A stretch of DNA of 64,000 bases from JAMCYG01 sp027365565 (lineage in GTDB: Archaea; Micrarchaeota; Micrarchaeia; Micrarchaeales; Micrarchaeaceae). A model generated the notes under the pieces. It was not told the DNA's origin, did not search any database, and was given only the letters and a program-made list of their open reading frames with translations. Made by a program: the position numbers and the translations under genes. This document shows, piece by piece, positions 25,788-33,914 of this stretch (the stretch's first letter is position 1; every line of letters starts with the position of its first letter). Location: assembly GCA_027365565.1 (NCBI GenBank), contig DAHXMI010000004.1, positions 71,142-135,141 of the forward strand, read 5' to 3'.

Positions 25788-26510
25788 TCACAGTTTCAGT
25801 ATGTGGAATATCACATGGTCCAGGGGCATGCCTGCGGACAGCGCCCTCATGTAGAGGTCGGTGAACACTATGAATATCAGGCTGGCCCACGCTATGGCCT
25901 CATGATGCGCGTTGAGCTTCGACTGCGCGTCGTATAGCCTTTTCCTGCCATGTGCGCCGGCCATGCAGCTGAAGCAGTCCTTCCTGCCGCCTATCAGGCT
26001 CCTCAGCGAGTGGCAGGAAAACACGTACATCGTTATAAGCACTGCGTTGACAGCCAGCACTATGCTTCCGAGCCTGAGTATGAGCCCGCCAGAGTATGAG
26101 AGCGAGAGGGCAAGGTCGTAGTAGAAGAATGGCAGTATGGCTATCGCGGCGTAAAGGAAGTACCTGTGCAGATTCTCCACCTTGAACACCGACGAGGTCT
26201 CGCCCGTATATTTTCTTGAGGAGCCGTCCATTCTCCCATAAGCCGGGCATGCTATTGGATGCTTGAACACGTGCCTGTTGTAGTCCTTCCTATAGGCGTA
26301 GCATGTCAGCCTGTACAGCCCCACCAGCGGCAGCACCAGTATGGTCGGCGAGTAGAACGGGTCTATGTAGCCCTTGAACTCGCCAACCGGGAACAGATAG
26401 AGCGCGACCGAGGCGATGGCTATCAGGAATATGAACGAGTACAGGCGCGGATTCAGCTCGAGGAATTCCGATGGTATCAGCCTTGAAGGCTTCCAGTTTT
26501 CCTGCGTCAT
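25788..26510 (-). CDS. Probable succinate dehydrogenase membrane anchor subunit
   Basis: A 240-residue membrane protein with about five helices. Histidines near or in the helices (HRYFLY, FSCHSLRSLIGGRKDCF, NAHHEAIAW) are candidates for heme or quinone-site ligands. The segment with CHSLRSLIGGR followed by AWASLIFIVFTDLYMRA recalls, from memory, anchor proteins of actinobacterial-type succinate dehydrogenases. The start overlaps the SdhB stop by 4 bases (ATGA), so subunit coupling is clear. Function is supported mainly by the operon. Confidence 0.7.
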   Translation of the reverse strand: MTQENWKPSRLIPSEFLELNPRLYSFIFLIAIASVALYLFPVGEFKGYIDPFYSPTILVLPLVGLYRLTCYAYRKDYNRHVFKHPIACPAYGRMDGSSRKYTGETSSVFKVENLHRYFLYAAIAILPFFYYDLALSLSYSGGLILRLGSIVLAVNAVLITMYVFSCHSLRSLIGGRKDCFSCMAGAHGRKRLYDAQSKLNAHHEAIAWASLIFIVFTDLYMRALSAGMPLDHVIFHILKL

Positions 26511-27286
26511 CTGCTTCCCCCTCCTGTGCGGCCGCCTCTTGAAAGTTTCCTGAAGAGGCCGATTATCGGGTCGTAGAAGCCGTCTGCGGCCCTCTCCTTC
26601 TCAGGTATTATCGCGTTGTCTGTTATCTTTATGTGCTCGGGACAGACGTCCTGGCAGCATTTCGTCACGTTGCAGTAGCCGATGCCCTTTTCTTCGGTAA
26701 GTATCTCCGACCTGTCAAGCGAGTCGAGCGGATGCATGTCGAGCGATGCGGCCTTCACAACATGCCTTGGCCCGATGTATGTCGTGTCGTGGTCCCTGAC
26801 GACATGGCAGACGTCCTGGCAGAGGAAGCACTCTATGCACTTCCTGAACTCCTGCGACCTAGTTACGTCCATCTCGTTCATTCTCCACGGCTCCGCGAGG
26901 CCCTCCTTCGGCTTGAACTCCGGCATCGCCTTCTCGATCTCATAGTTCGACGAGACGTCTGTGACGAGATCCTTCACGAGCGGGAATGCCCTCATAGGCC
27001 CAACTGTTATCGTGCCCTCGATCGTGTCCACTCTCGTCTTGCACATGAGCTTTGGCATGCCGTTTATCTCGGCGGAGCATGAGCCGCACCTCGCTGCCTT
27101 GCAGTTCCATCTCACCGCGAGAGTGGGATCCACGCGCTGCGATATGTATGTTATAGCGTCGAGCACGACCATTCCTTCCTCTACCTTGACTTCGAATTCC
27201 TGGTAAGAGCCGCCGCTGCCGTCAGAGGGATCCTCCCTGTAGACCTTGAACTTGCGCACCTCTTCTTTTCCCTTGGGATCTGTCAT
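26507..27286 (-). CDS. sdhB: Succinate dehydrogenase/fumarate reductase iron-sulfur subunit
   Basis: A 259-residue Fe-S subunit. The N-terminal ferredoxin domain holds the [2Fe-2S] ligands (NCKAARCGSCSAEINGMPK, then MCKT), and the C-terminal domain holds CIECFLCQDVC and CNVTKCCQDVCPEHI for the remaining clusters. It passes electrons from the flavoprotein to the membrane quinone site. It overlaps SdhA upstream and the membrane subunit downstream by 4 bases each. The C-terminal tail is Arg/Gly-rich. Confidence 0.95.
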   Translation of the reverse strand: MTDPKGKEEVRKFKVYREDPSDGSGGSYQEFEVKVEEGMVVLDAITYISQRVDPTLAVRWNCKAARCGSCSAEINGMPKLMCKTRVDTIEGTITVGPMRAFPLVKDLVTDVSSNYEIEKAMPEFKPKEGLAEPWRMNEMDVTRSQEFRKCIECFLCQDVCHVVRDHDTTYIGPRHVVKAASLDMHPLDSLDRSEILTEEKGIGYCNVTKCCQDVCPEHIKITDNAIIPEKERAADGFYDPIIGLFRKLSRGGRTGGGSR

Positions 27287-29010
27287 GCGTACACTTCCGG
27301 TTTTACTATTGAGCCGAGCCTTTCAGGCATATCGGGAACTGGAACGGTTGTGAGTTTGATGTTTTTGCCATTCATTGTGCAGATTATGTTCAGCTTCCAC
27401 TCCTTGCTCTTGTCCGGGAAGTCGCTCCTTGTATGCGCCCCCCTGCTCTCCTTCCTGAAGAGCGCGCTTCTCACGACGCATTCCGCCGCGATGAGCATCT
27501 TCTCCATCTCTATGCAGCCGAGCAGGCCCTGGTTGAACCGCACCGGCCCTTTCACCGATACGTCTCTTGCCCTTTCCTTCAGCTCGGATATCTTCTGCAA
27601 TGCCAGTGTGAGGTCGCGCTCGTTCCTTATTATGCCGACCCTGTCGCTCATTACCTCCCTGAGATCGTCTATTATCTCGTATGGGTTGGCCCCGCTTGGC
27701 GGTGATTCGGCAATGAAAGAGTTGATTCTGGATATTTCTGCCTCGACTTCCTTGTAGTCTGGCCTCTGCGACCCTGCAGAAGCCGCATACGCGGCCGCGC
27801 TGACCCCTGCCCTTCTCCCAAATACCAGTATATCTGCGAGGGAGTTGCCCCCGAGCCTATTTGCGCCGTGAAGTCCGCCCGCGGCCTCGCCGACGGCGAA
27901 CAGGCCGTCGACATTCGTCTTTGCGGTCTCCGGTTCGACGCGTATGCCCCCCATGAAGTAGTGTACCGTAGGCGCGACCTCCATCTTTTCCTTCGTTATG
28001 TCCACGCCTGCAAACTCCTTGAACTGGTCGTACATGCCGGGCAGCTTCCTCTTTATGAAGGCAGCGCCCTTGTGCGTTATGTCCAGGTAGACGCCGCCGT
28101 GCGCAGTCCCGTTGCCGTTCTGTATCTCATGGTAAATTGCCCTCGCCACCACATCCCTGGCATCGAGCTCCTTCTTCTCAGGGGAGTATCTTAGCATGAA
28201 GCGCTCGCCTTTCGTGTTGAAGAGAAGGCCGCCTTCGCCTCTCACTCCTTCGGTGACGAGCAGCCCTTTCACGCCGGGAGGATACACCATGCCAGTGGGA
28301 TGGAACTGCACCATCTCCATGTCCTGCAGCTCCGCTCCGGACTCGAAAGCCATCGCTATGCCGTCGCCGGTCGTCTCATGTGAGTTGGATGTCACCTTGT
28401 AGATCCTGCCGAGGCCGCCAGACGCGATTATGACAGCCTTGCATTCGAAGGCAATGAACTTGCCCGTCCTAAGAGAGAAGCCTACCGCGCCGCAGATCCT
28501 TCCGCCGCGCTTGAGCAGCCTGGTTACGACCGTCTCGTCGAGAAGCGTTGCGTTGCCTGTGTGGAGCACCTTGTCCTCAAGGGTCCTTATCATCTCCAGG
28601 CCGGTCTTGTCGCCGACGTGGCACAGCCTCTTGTATGTATGCGCGCCGAATGCCCTTTGCATTATCTTGCCGTCCGGTGTCCTGTCAAAGAGCGCGCCGA
28701 ACCTTTCGAGCTCGTAGACCCTTTCGGGCGCCTCCTTAGCAAGTATCTCCGCCATGCGGTAGTCGCCGATATAGGCACCCTCAACTATCGTGTCAGAGAA
28801 ATGCACTTCCCAGCTGTCCTTCGAATCCACATTCGCCACTGCGGCGGCTATGCCGCCCTCAGCCATGACAGTATGCGCCTTTCCCAGGAGGGATTTCGAT
28901 ACAAGGACGGCCTTGAGCCCTTTCGTAACTATTTCCAGCGATGCCCTGAGGCCTGCTCCGCCCATGCCTATTATGAGGACGTCGGTCTCCACCTTATCAT
29001 ACTCCACCAT
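27283..29010 (-). CDS. sdhA: Succinate dehydrogenase/fumarate reductase flavoprotein subunit
   Basis: A 575-residue FAD enzyme. The N-terminal dinucleotide fold is VLIIGMGGAGLRASLE; the His for covalent FAD is in GKAHTVMAEGG; the substrate domain has QFHPTGMVYPPG and GANRLGGNSLAD. The ATG at 29010 was chosen because the family begins a few residues before the FAD motif; the frame is open 83 codons further upstream but without family similarity. A TATA-like AATATATACG at 29044-29053 lies upstream. First gene of sdhA-sdhB-anchor-small protein-fumC. Confidence 0.96.
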   Translation of the reverse strand: MVEYDKVETDVLIIGMGGAGLRASLEIVTKGLKAVLVSKSLLGKAHTVMAEGGIAAAVANVDSKDSWEVHFSDTIVEGAYIGDYRMAEILAKEAPERVYELERFGALFDRTPDGKIMQRAFGAHTYKRLCHVGDKTGLEMIRTLEDKVLHTGNATLLDETVVTRLLKRGGRICGAVGFSLRTGKFIAFECKAVIIASGGLGRIYKVTSNSHETTGDGIAMAFESGAELQDMEMVQFHPTGMVYPPGVKGLLVTEGVRGEGGLLFNTKGERFMLRYSPEKKELDARDVVARAIYHEIQNGNGTAHGGVYLDITHKGAAFIKRKLPGMYDQFKEFAGVDITKEKMEVAPTVHYFMGGIRVEPETAKTNVDGLFAVGEAAGGLHGANRLGGNSLADILVFGRRAGVSAAAYAASAGSQRPDYKEVEAEISRINSFIAESPPSGANPYEIIDDLREVMSDRVGIIRNERDLTLALQKISELKERARDVSVKGPVRFNQGLLGCIEMEKMLIAAECVVRSALFRKESRGAHTRSDFPDKSKEWKLNIICTMNGKNIKLTTVPVPDMPERLGSIVKPEVYA

Positions 29011-29043
29011 GAAGCACCAGCCAATTAAACTATACGAAGGTAA

Positions 29044-29053
29044 CGTATATATT
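29044..29053 (-). promoter_or_regulatory. Putative TATA box of sdh-fum operon
   Basis: On the minus strand this reads AATATATACG, 34-43 bases upstream of the chosen sdhA start, the expected place for a short-leader archaeal promoter. Confidence 0.5.
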
Positions 29054-29170
29054 CTGATTGTGAACAAAATCGCGCGGAGGTTGTAGACGTCTCCCCGCTT
29101 GAAGAACGTCAGCGTTGCTTTTTCTCTTGAGCTCCGATGAAAACCCACGGGCATTTCCTCCTGGGCGCAT

Positions 29171-29713
29171 CTACTTCTGCATCGTATCATTTCCAGCCAG
29201 GCCGCGTTCCAGTTTTGATAGGGCGATTTTCTGGAGAAGGACACTGTCCAACGACTCATACCCTTTAGCTCTTATTCCCAACCGCCTTGATGCTGCACCG
29301 GATTCCTTCGCTGTCGGTTCGAACTCAGATACGCGGCTTAGATTCTTTCTAAGCTTGCCGTATGCAGACTTGCTATCAGTAAATAACACGAAATCATTAT
29401 TCGTTTTTGCGCCGACTGTTTTTATTGCCGCGCTTATCTGCCTTGTCATTGCAGCAAACAGCAGCATCTCGACGCTGAGGCTGCTTGCCCTGTTCGATTT
29501 TTCAGAGAATGATACTCTTGCGTTTAGGTAGCTTGCCAGCAGGTGATCTCTGCTGACTATGGCCTTAGGGTCGAATATCTGGATCACATGGTTCCCGTAG
29601 GATTTCCGCATATCGGCTATCGCGTCTGTAACCGACTGGAGGGTGCCTATGCCCGATGCCCTTTTTATGATCAGGGATTGCGGTTTGACATTGAGCGAGC
29701 TTTCGGTCAGCAT
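29171..29713 (-). CDS. KEOPS complex subunit Cgi121
   Basis: A 180-residue protein with features of Cgi121: QIFDPKAIVSRDHLLASYLN, SLSVEMLLFAAMTRQIS and a late LLQKIALSKLERG helix. Cgi121 binds the KEOPS kinase Bud32 and delivers the tRNA 3' CCA end for t6A37 formation. The other KEOPS genes are not in the window. It is divergent from the PRPP synthase gene, whose promoter overlaps its start region. Confidence 0.82.
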   Translation of the reverse strand: MLTESSLNVKPQSLIIKRASGIGTLQSVTDAIADMRKSYGNHVIQIFDPKAIVSRDHLLASYLNARVSFSEKSNRASSLSVEMLLFAAMTRQISAAIKTVGAKTNNDFVLFTDSKSAYGKLRKNLSRVSEFEPTAKESGAASRRLGIRAKGYESLDSVLLQKIALSKLERGLAGNDTMQK

Positions 29714-29740
29714 AATCTCAATGTAGATTGCGAAAAGGCA

Positions 29741-29754
29741 TTTATTACTTTATT
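29741..29754 (+). promoter_or_regulatory. Putative TATA box of PRPP synthase gene
   Basis: TTTATTACTTTATT begins 27 bases upstream of the GTG start at 29768. No ribosome binding site lies before that GTG, so transcription may start at or next to the start codon (leaderless mRNA). Confidence 0.45.
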
Positions 29755-29767
29755 CCTATCCCTTCTT

Positions 29768-30676
29768 GTGATAGTCTACAGCATTGAGGGGTGCGGTAGC
29801 GGAATGGCTGATGGCATAGCCTCCAGGCTGGGTGCCAAAAGTGCGGTCATTCACAGGAAAACATTCCCTGACGGCGAGCACTATCTGCAGGTAAGAGATA
29901 GTAAAGAGAAGGATGGCACCGCCGTACTCGTGTGTTCGATGTACCCGGACCAGAACGACAGGTTTCTCGACATACTTCTAGCGTCTGACGCGCTGAGGAG
30001 GTCAGGTGCGGCGGAGATATTGCTTACAGCGCCATACCTGTCCTACGCAAGGCAGGACCGAATTTTCCTTGATGGCGAGGCTCTGTCCGCCAGCGTCGTG
30101 GGCGGCGCATTCAGAACCGCAGGCATATCGAAGGTACTTACGGTAGAGGCGCATAGCAGGGAAGCGCTGGCGGCGTTGGGCGTGGAAACGGTCAATATAA
30201 GCGCCGAAGCGGAGATGGCAGGGTTTCTGAAGGGGGGCGGCACTGTTCCCGAAGTAATCGCTGCGAGCGATATGGGCACGTACGCCCGCGCAAAACGAAT
30301 CGCAGATTCCATCGGCGCGGAATTGATTGCGTTCGAAAAGGAGAGGGACAGGCATACAGGAAAGGCCACGTCTACTCTTAGTACGGACGTCAACCTGGAA
30401 GGCAAGGCAGTGACGCTGATCGATGATATGATAAGCTCAGGGGGCACGATAATGAATGCCGCAACAGAGATACTGCGGCGCGGCGCGAAGGAGGTGAACG
30501 CGCTATGCGTGCATGCCCTTCTTGTGGGCAATGCCGAAGAGAAATTGAAAGGCTGCGGCGTGAAGAGCATTTCAGGCAGCAACAGCATAGAGAACAAGTT
30601 TGCCGCGTACGACGTGGGCGAAGCGATAAGCAGGAGGATAGGGTCAATTCGGCAGATGCAGGAAGCGGGCGTGTGA
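29768..30676 (+). CDS. prs: Ribose-phosphate pyrophosphokinase (PRPP synthase)
   Basis: About 302 residues. The family start is visible (IVYSIEGCGSGMADGIASRL), then FPDGEHYLQV, PYLSYARQDRIF, VEAHSREALAALG and the PRPP-binding loop VTLIDDMISSGGTIMNAA. It makes PRPP from ribose 5-phosphate and ATP for nucleotide, His and Trp synthesis. I chose GTG at 29768 because family similarity starts there; upstream codons overlap the divergent cgi121 gene. ATG at 29804 is too far in. Downstream lies a 25-codon frame (30681-30758), possibly the remnant of a former next gene. Confidence 0.93.
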   Translation: MIVYSIEGCGSGMADGIASRLGAKSAVIHRKTFPDGEHYLQVRDSKEKDGTAVLVCSMYPDQNDRFLDILLASDALRRSGAAEILLTAPYLSYARQDRIFLDGEALSASVVGGAFRTAGISKVLTVEAHSREALAALGVETVNISAEAEMAGFLKGGGTVPEVIAASDMGTYARAKRIADSIGAELIAFEKERDRHTGKATSTLSTDVNLEGKAVTLIDDMISSGGTIMNAATEILRRGAKEVNALCVHALLVGNAEEKLKGCGVKSISGSNSIENKFAAYDVGEAISRRIGSIRQMQEAGV

Positions 30677-30726
30677 ACCGATGGAGAAAAATAAGCAGAG
30701 GAATAAACAGGGTACGAAGACTATTA

Positions 30727-31014
30727 CTACCTGTTTTCGAATGGCATATTCTGTATAGGGCATGTAATATAACCTATGCCCTGCTTGCACCGACGCTCCT
30801 TCCTTGCCGCCTCGGATATTGCCGTGCTGTCCCTATCAACACCCACGGCTTTTATCCTAGGATCCTTGCTTTTGAGGACTCTTAGAAACGCACCATTTCC
30901 ACATCCTGCATCCAATACCCTGCCTTTTATGAGTTTGGCAGCACTGCTTGGAGAGGAGACGAACCTTCTTGCATCTGCAAGATACCTGATCCTTTCTTTC
31001 CTTATGTCTCTCAT
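30727..31014 (-). pseudogene. Truncated SAM-dependent methyltransferase
   Basis: A 95-residue frame with the start of a class I methyltransferase: motif I GRVLDAGCGNGAFLRVL and the acidic end of strand 2 (VGVDRDSTAISEA). It stops at PIQNMPFENR, exactly where families continue into motif IV and the rest of the ~200-residue domain. The C-terminal half is missing and no continuation is seen in other frames over the junction. It marks the edge of the AT-rich island to its right. A short functional protein is less likely than a remnant. Confidence 0.65.
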
Positions 31015-31038
31015 TACGAAACTCCTATTAAAGCCATG

Positions 31039-31488
31039 TTAGTCTTTCAGCTTTACACCAAATTGCCGTTCGTAATTTATTTTTTCTTCATATGTTGGTT
31101 TCCTTAATAGGTGTATAACATCTTTTACAGGTATTTCTTCGATATTTACATATGTGACTGGTTCGCTTGAAACCCATTGTCTTTCTCCTCCACTCTGACG
31201 AAACGTATTGCTGGAGAGCTTGTATACATATATTTGCTCCTGGGCGGGCCAACCTTCATAGGCGATTCCTTGAATTGGTGTTTTATCATAATAGAGGCCC
31301 CCACGCACCATACCTACACATTTAACTAGGGCCATGGCTATCGCAATGTCTTTATTATCCGATGCATAGACCCCAACCTGCACATTTTCTGGAACATTCC
31401 TTATATCCCTACCTTTTCTTGGCAAGAGCATATCTCCTTCTATCTTCTTGGGAGAGCCATGCCATAGGTATTTTGATTTTTCTTCCAT
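31039..31488 (-). CDS. Unrecognised protein, last gene of radical SAM operon
   Basis: About 149 residues, soluble. The N-terminus YLWHGSPKKIEGDMLLPRKG followed by VYASDNKDIAIAMALVK has the layout seen in several ADP-ribosyltransferase-like folds (H-G-S near the start, then a strand and a helix), and QIYVYKLSS follows later. I do not see a full catalytic set, so enzyme activity is not claimed. ATG at 31488 preferred over GTG at 31500. It follows the metalloprotease gene by 51 bases in a region much richer in A+T than the surroundings. Confidence 0.6.
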   Translation of the reverse strand: MEEKSKYLWHGSPKKIEGDMLLPRKGRDIRNVPENVQVGVYASDNKDIAIAMALVKCVGMVRGGLYYDKTPIQGIAYEGWPAQEQIYVYKLSSNTFRQSGGERQWVSSEPVTYVNIEEIPVKDVIHLLRKPTYEEKINYERQFGVKLKD

Positions 31489-31539
31489 ACACTCAACCAC
31501 GAAGTTATGATTATATGTAAATTTTGTGATTTGGAATAT

Positions 31540-32361
31540 TCAGAGAAGGAAACTTTTGTATTTTGTGCTCTTCAACGTATCCCAAATAGTCTGCTTGCTT
31601 ATATTTTTGCTGTAATCTTCTGCGATTTCCATTAGATTATCAAAGTCGAATAATTGGCCGCGATGAGAAGACCTTATTTCGCCTCTTATTTTAGTAAGAG
31701 AAGTGTGACGTTCGATTTTGAGTTCCTTACTAATAATACCACGAGGGGTAAAATATCTTATTAGCGCTTCTTCGAAAGCCTTTGCCCCGTCTTTACGGTA
31801 ATCAAGCCTTTTGCTCTTAACCATCATGATGTGCATTAGTTCATGGACAAACTTGTCTATGATGTCATTGTTTTGAAGATCTTGTGGTATACTTAACCCA
31901 ATAATTGGGGGGTCATACGCAAGATTTATGCCTTGTGATGTTATTGCTCTATATAATTCGCAAAGAACCACATTAACTGACATTGGAAGGGTAAAATCAA
32001 ATATCCTTTTTATTAAATCGCTTAGTTCCCCTTCTCTACTTTCCATAAATTTTTCTATCACAAGTTTAGATTTCTCGAACCTAATATCATTTTTGTCTAT
32101 TAAATTGATAGAAAATAAATCGAGCAACTTTTTCAGTTCAGGCGCTTTAGTATAGTCTTCGTTTAAAGCATAGTTATACAATTTAAGCGCAGACGAGTGA
32201 CTTGGTTGATTATGCAAGTAATAAAATAAGTTATACCCTCTGTTGAAAAGGTCTCCAAAAACTTGCGGAAAATGGAGCAGTGTTATCGGTAAATTTCCGT
32301 ACATATGGTCAGTGATAAAAATTTTCCTGATGTCGTTCTTTGTCGTGAATGTAAGTTGCAC
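31540..32361 (-). CDS. Putative gluzincin-type zinc metalloprotease of radical SAM operon
   Basis: A 273-residue soluble protein with no signal peptide. A zinc-protease motif HELMH is at residues 173-177 and a second acidic helix, KAFEEALIRYF (E197/E198), follows about 20 residues later, the spacing used by gluzincins for the third zinc ligand. The rest is not recognised. GTG start at 32361, 11 bases after the radical SAM gene, so the two are coupled. In this setting it could cleave a modified peptide or protein; this is inference. AT-rich codon use sets it apart from most genes in the window. Confidence 0.65.
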   Translation of the reverse strand: MQLTFTTKNDIRKIFITDHMYGNLPITLLHFPQVFGDLFNRGYNLFYYLHNQPSHSSALKLYNYALNEDYTKAPELKKLLDLFSINLIDKNDIRFEKSKLVIEKFMESREGELSDLIKRIFDFTLPMSVNVVLCELYRAITSQGINLAYDPPIIGLSIPQDLQNNDIIDKFVHELMHIMMVKSKRLDYRKDGAKAFEEALIRYFTPRGIISKELKIERHTSLTKIRGEIRSSHRGQLFDFDNLMEIAEDYSKNISKQTIWDTLKSTKYKSFLL

Positions 32362-32372
32362 TTCATCACTAT

Positions 32373-33356
32373 CTAAGATTTTATTTTAATTTTCGCCTTT
32401 ATAGATTCTTCCTTTCTTATCAAGTTTTCTGTAGTACATTGGCCTACGCTTGTCCTTAAATTTAGATAACGTTCTCTCGACTTATTCCATATTTCTTTCC
32501 ATGTTTCTTTGTATAGGTTACCGACATTAACATTTCTCAGAAGCAAACACGGCGTTACATTACCGTTTACTAAAACCCCTGCTCTTAGTAATCCAGCAGA
32601 ACATGATTTAAATTCGTACCTGCTTATCAGTGGTTGCTCTTCACCCAAAGTGGTACAATCCAACTTTACTCCTCTTATCAATAAATCCTTATTTTGCTTC
32701 TTAATCTCCTCTGCAATTTTATCATGCAACTCCGACATACTATTATAATCAATTGCCAGGTTACGAAATTCCCTTGGTGATAGAGAAAAGGTGGGTTGTA
32801 GTATTTCCAGATTAAATGATGTTAAATTTTCGTATGATAGTAACTTTCTCGCAGTATTTAGTACGTCAGTATAATTTGCTGATGTAACAACAATACCCAC
32901 GTTAAATTTGATATTGTTTTTTTCTAAAATCTCGATCCCTTTTAATGTTAATTCGCCAAATCCTCTATTTATATTATTTATCTCCGGATTGATGCTATCT
33001 AGCGAAATCTGTATAGCTATGCCTGCATCATCCGTTATGTTTTTAAGCCTAGCAATACTTTCTAAGGATAATTTATGAATCAGAGTTCCGTTTGTACTTA
33101 TTCCGATGCTACTATGAAATTTTTCTTTTGCAAATTCTAGGATGTCTAATATGTCTTTTCTTACGAAGGGCTCACCACCAAGCAAAATTAATTCAAATGG
33201 GTTGGCCTCTCTTTTCGTTTTATCTATTAAGTATTCTATATTGTCTAGTGGAGGTATAATGTTTTTAAAGGGTTTTGCAAAACAGTAGTTGCAACTAAGA
33301 TTACAAACACTAGTTACCTCTATTTCGACCCTGAATGGATATTTAGGAACAATCAA
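32373..33356 (-). CDS. Radical SAM enzyme with partial SPASM/twitch-like C-terminus
   Basis: A 327-residue radical SAM protein. The [4Fe-4S] ligands are C18, C22 and C25 (VCNLSCNYCFAKPF); the SAM-binding GGEP motif follows (LILLGGEPFVRKD). The C-terminal part has CSAGLLRAGVLVNGNVTPC, then NVGNLYKETWKEIWNKS, then a single late GQC, the order of a SPASM-like auxiliary-cluster domain but with few cysteines. Such enzymes modify peptides in RiPP pathways or proteins (anSME, PqqE, MoaA relatives). TTG start at 33356 with GGTG upstream. It lies 11 bases after the PqqD-like gene and 11 before the protease. Confidence 0.85.
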   Translation of the reverse strand: MIVPKYPFRVEIEVTSVCNLSCNYCFAKPFKNIIPPLDNIEYLIDKTKREANPFELILLGGEPFVRKDILDILEFAKEKFHSSIGISTNGTLIHKLSLESIARLKNITDDAGIAIQISLDSINPEINNINRGFGELTLKGIEILEKNNIKFNVGIVVTSANYTDVLNTARKLLSYENLTSFNLEILQPTFSLSPREFRNLAIDYNSMSELHDKIAEEIKKQNKDLLIRGVKLDCTTLGEEQPLISRYEFKSCSAGLLRAGVLVNGNVTPCLLLRNVNVGNLYKETWKEIWNKSRERYLNLRTSVGQCTTENLIRKEESIKAKIKIKS

Positions 33357-33367
33357 AAAAGCACCAA

Positions 33368-33775
33368 TTATTTGTCAATCCTTAACACTTCCAAAATGTT
33401 AGGATTTGTCTTCTTGATTGACGCTATGTCTCTTTCCAGTAGGCCACTTAGAACGGTAGTGGCTGCTTCGTTCGCATAATATATACCACCTGTCCTAAGG
33501 TTTCTAACAAACCCGTCACTTCTTACGTTGATGAGGCTTTTTAAAGCAGGGTTCTCCGCCTTTATGCTGAGCATACGTAAATCGTTTTCCTCATCATCAG
33601 GATAATTGCTTTTTCCATCATAGTCAAACCATGCCCCTAGTAAATCATCCTTGTGGACACTAGTGTACTCCTGACTCGGGGAATACGCATACGGGACTAT
33701 CACAGGCTTGTCCGATGCAAGAGCCTTCTCTATTTCCTCTGTTTTCAGTGCTTTCTTTTCCAACCTTGTCTCCAT
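33368..33775 (-). CDS. Putative PqqD-like (RiPP recognition element) protein, first gene of radical SAM operon
   Basis: A 135-residue soluble protein without cysteine. The first ~80 residues are charged, with an acidic Tyr-rich segment near 36-63. Residues ~82-125 (NVRSDGFVRNLRTGGIYYAN, then EAATTVLSGLLERDIASIKK) follow the layout of PqqD/RRE domains: two strands, a TGxxYxxNExA turn, then helix. RRE proteins hand precursor peptides to radical SAM enzymes. ATG preceded by GGTGAC; promoter-like TTTTTAAATTTATGG upstream. The assignment is by eye; the N-terminal part could instead be a substrate-like region. Confidence 0.6.
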   Translation of the reverse strand: METRLEKKALKTEEIEKALASDKPVIVPYAYSPSQEYTSVHKDDLLGAWFDYDGKSNYPDDEENDLRMLSIKAENPALKSLINVRSDGFVRNLRTGGIYYANEAATTVLSGLLERDIASIKKTNPNILEVLRIDK

Positions 33776-33802
33776 GTCACCACTATAATTTATTCTGTTC
33801 CA

Positions 33803-33816
33803 TAAATTTAAAAAGG
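33803..33816 (-). promoter_or_regulatory. Putative promoter of radical SAM operon
   Basis: On the minus strand TTTTTAAATTTATG lies about 30-40 bases upstream of the ATG at 33775, a good archaeal BRE/TATA candidate; no other gene intervenes between it and the 23S rRNA 3' end. Confidence 0.5.
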
Positions 33817-33899
33817 TCGTGCTGGGATTCGGCAGTTGTCGAAAACAGGATGGACAGAGCTCACGCTAAGGCCTTTTTCAAAAGAAAAAAGAAAGATCA

Positions 33900-33914
33900 G
33901 AGAAGAGATTCGCA
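33900..33914. repeat. Right-hand strand of 23S rRNA processing stem (3' flank)
   Basis: GAGAAGAGATTCGCA is complementary, with one G-U pair, to the strand at 36756-36770. The two flank the 23S gene and would form a 15-base-pair helix in the precursor, the substrate for archaeal splicing-endonuclease excision of pre-23S. Confidence 0.8.
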
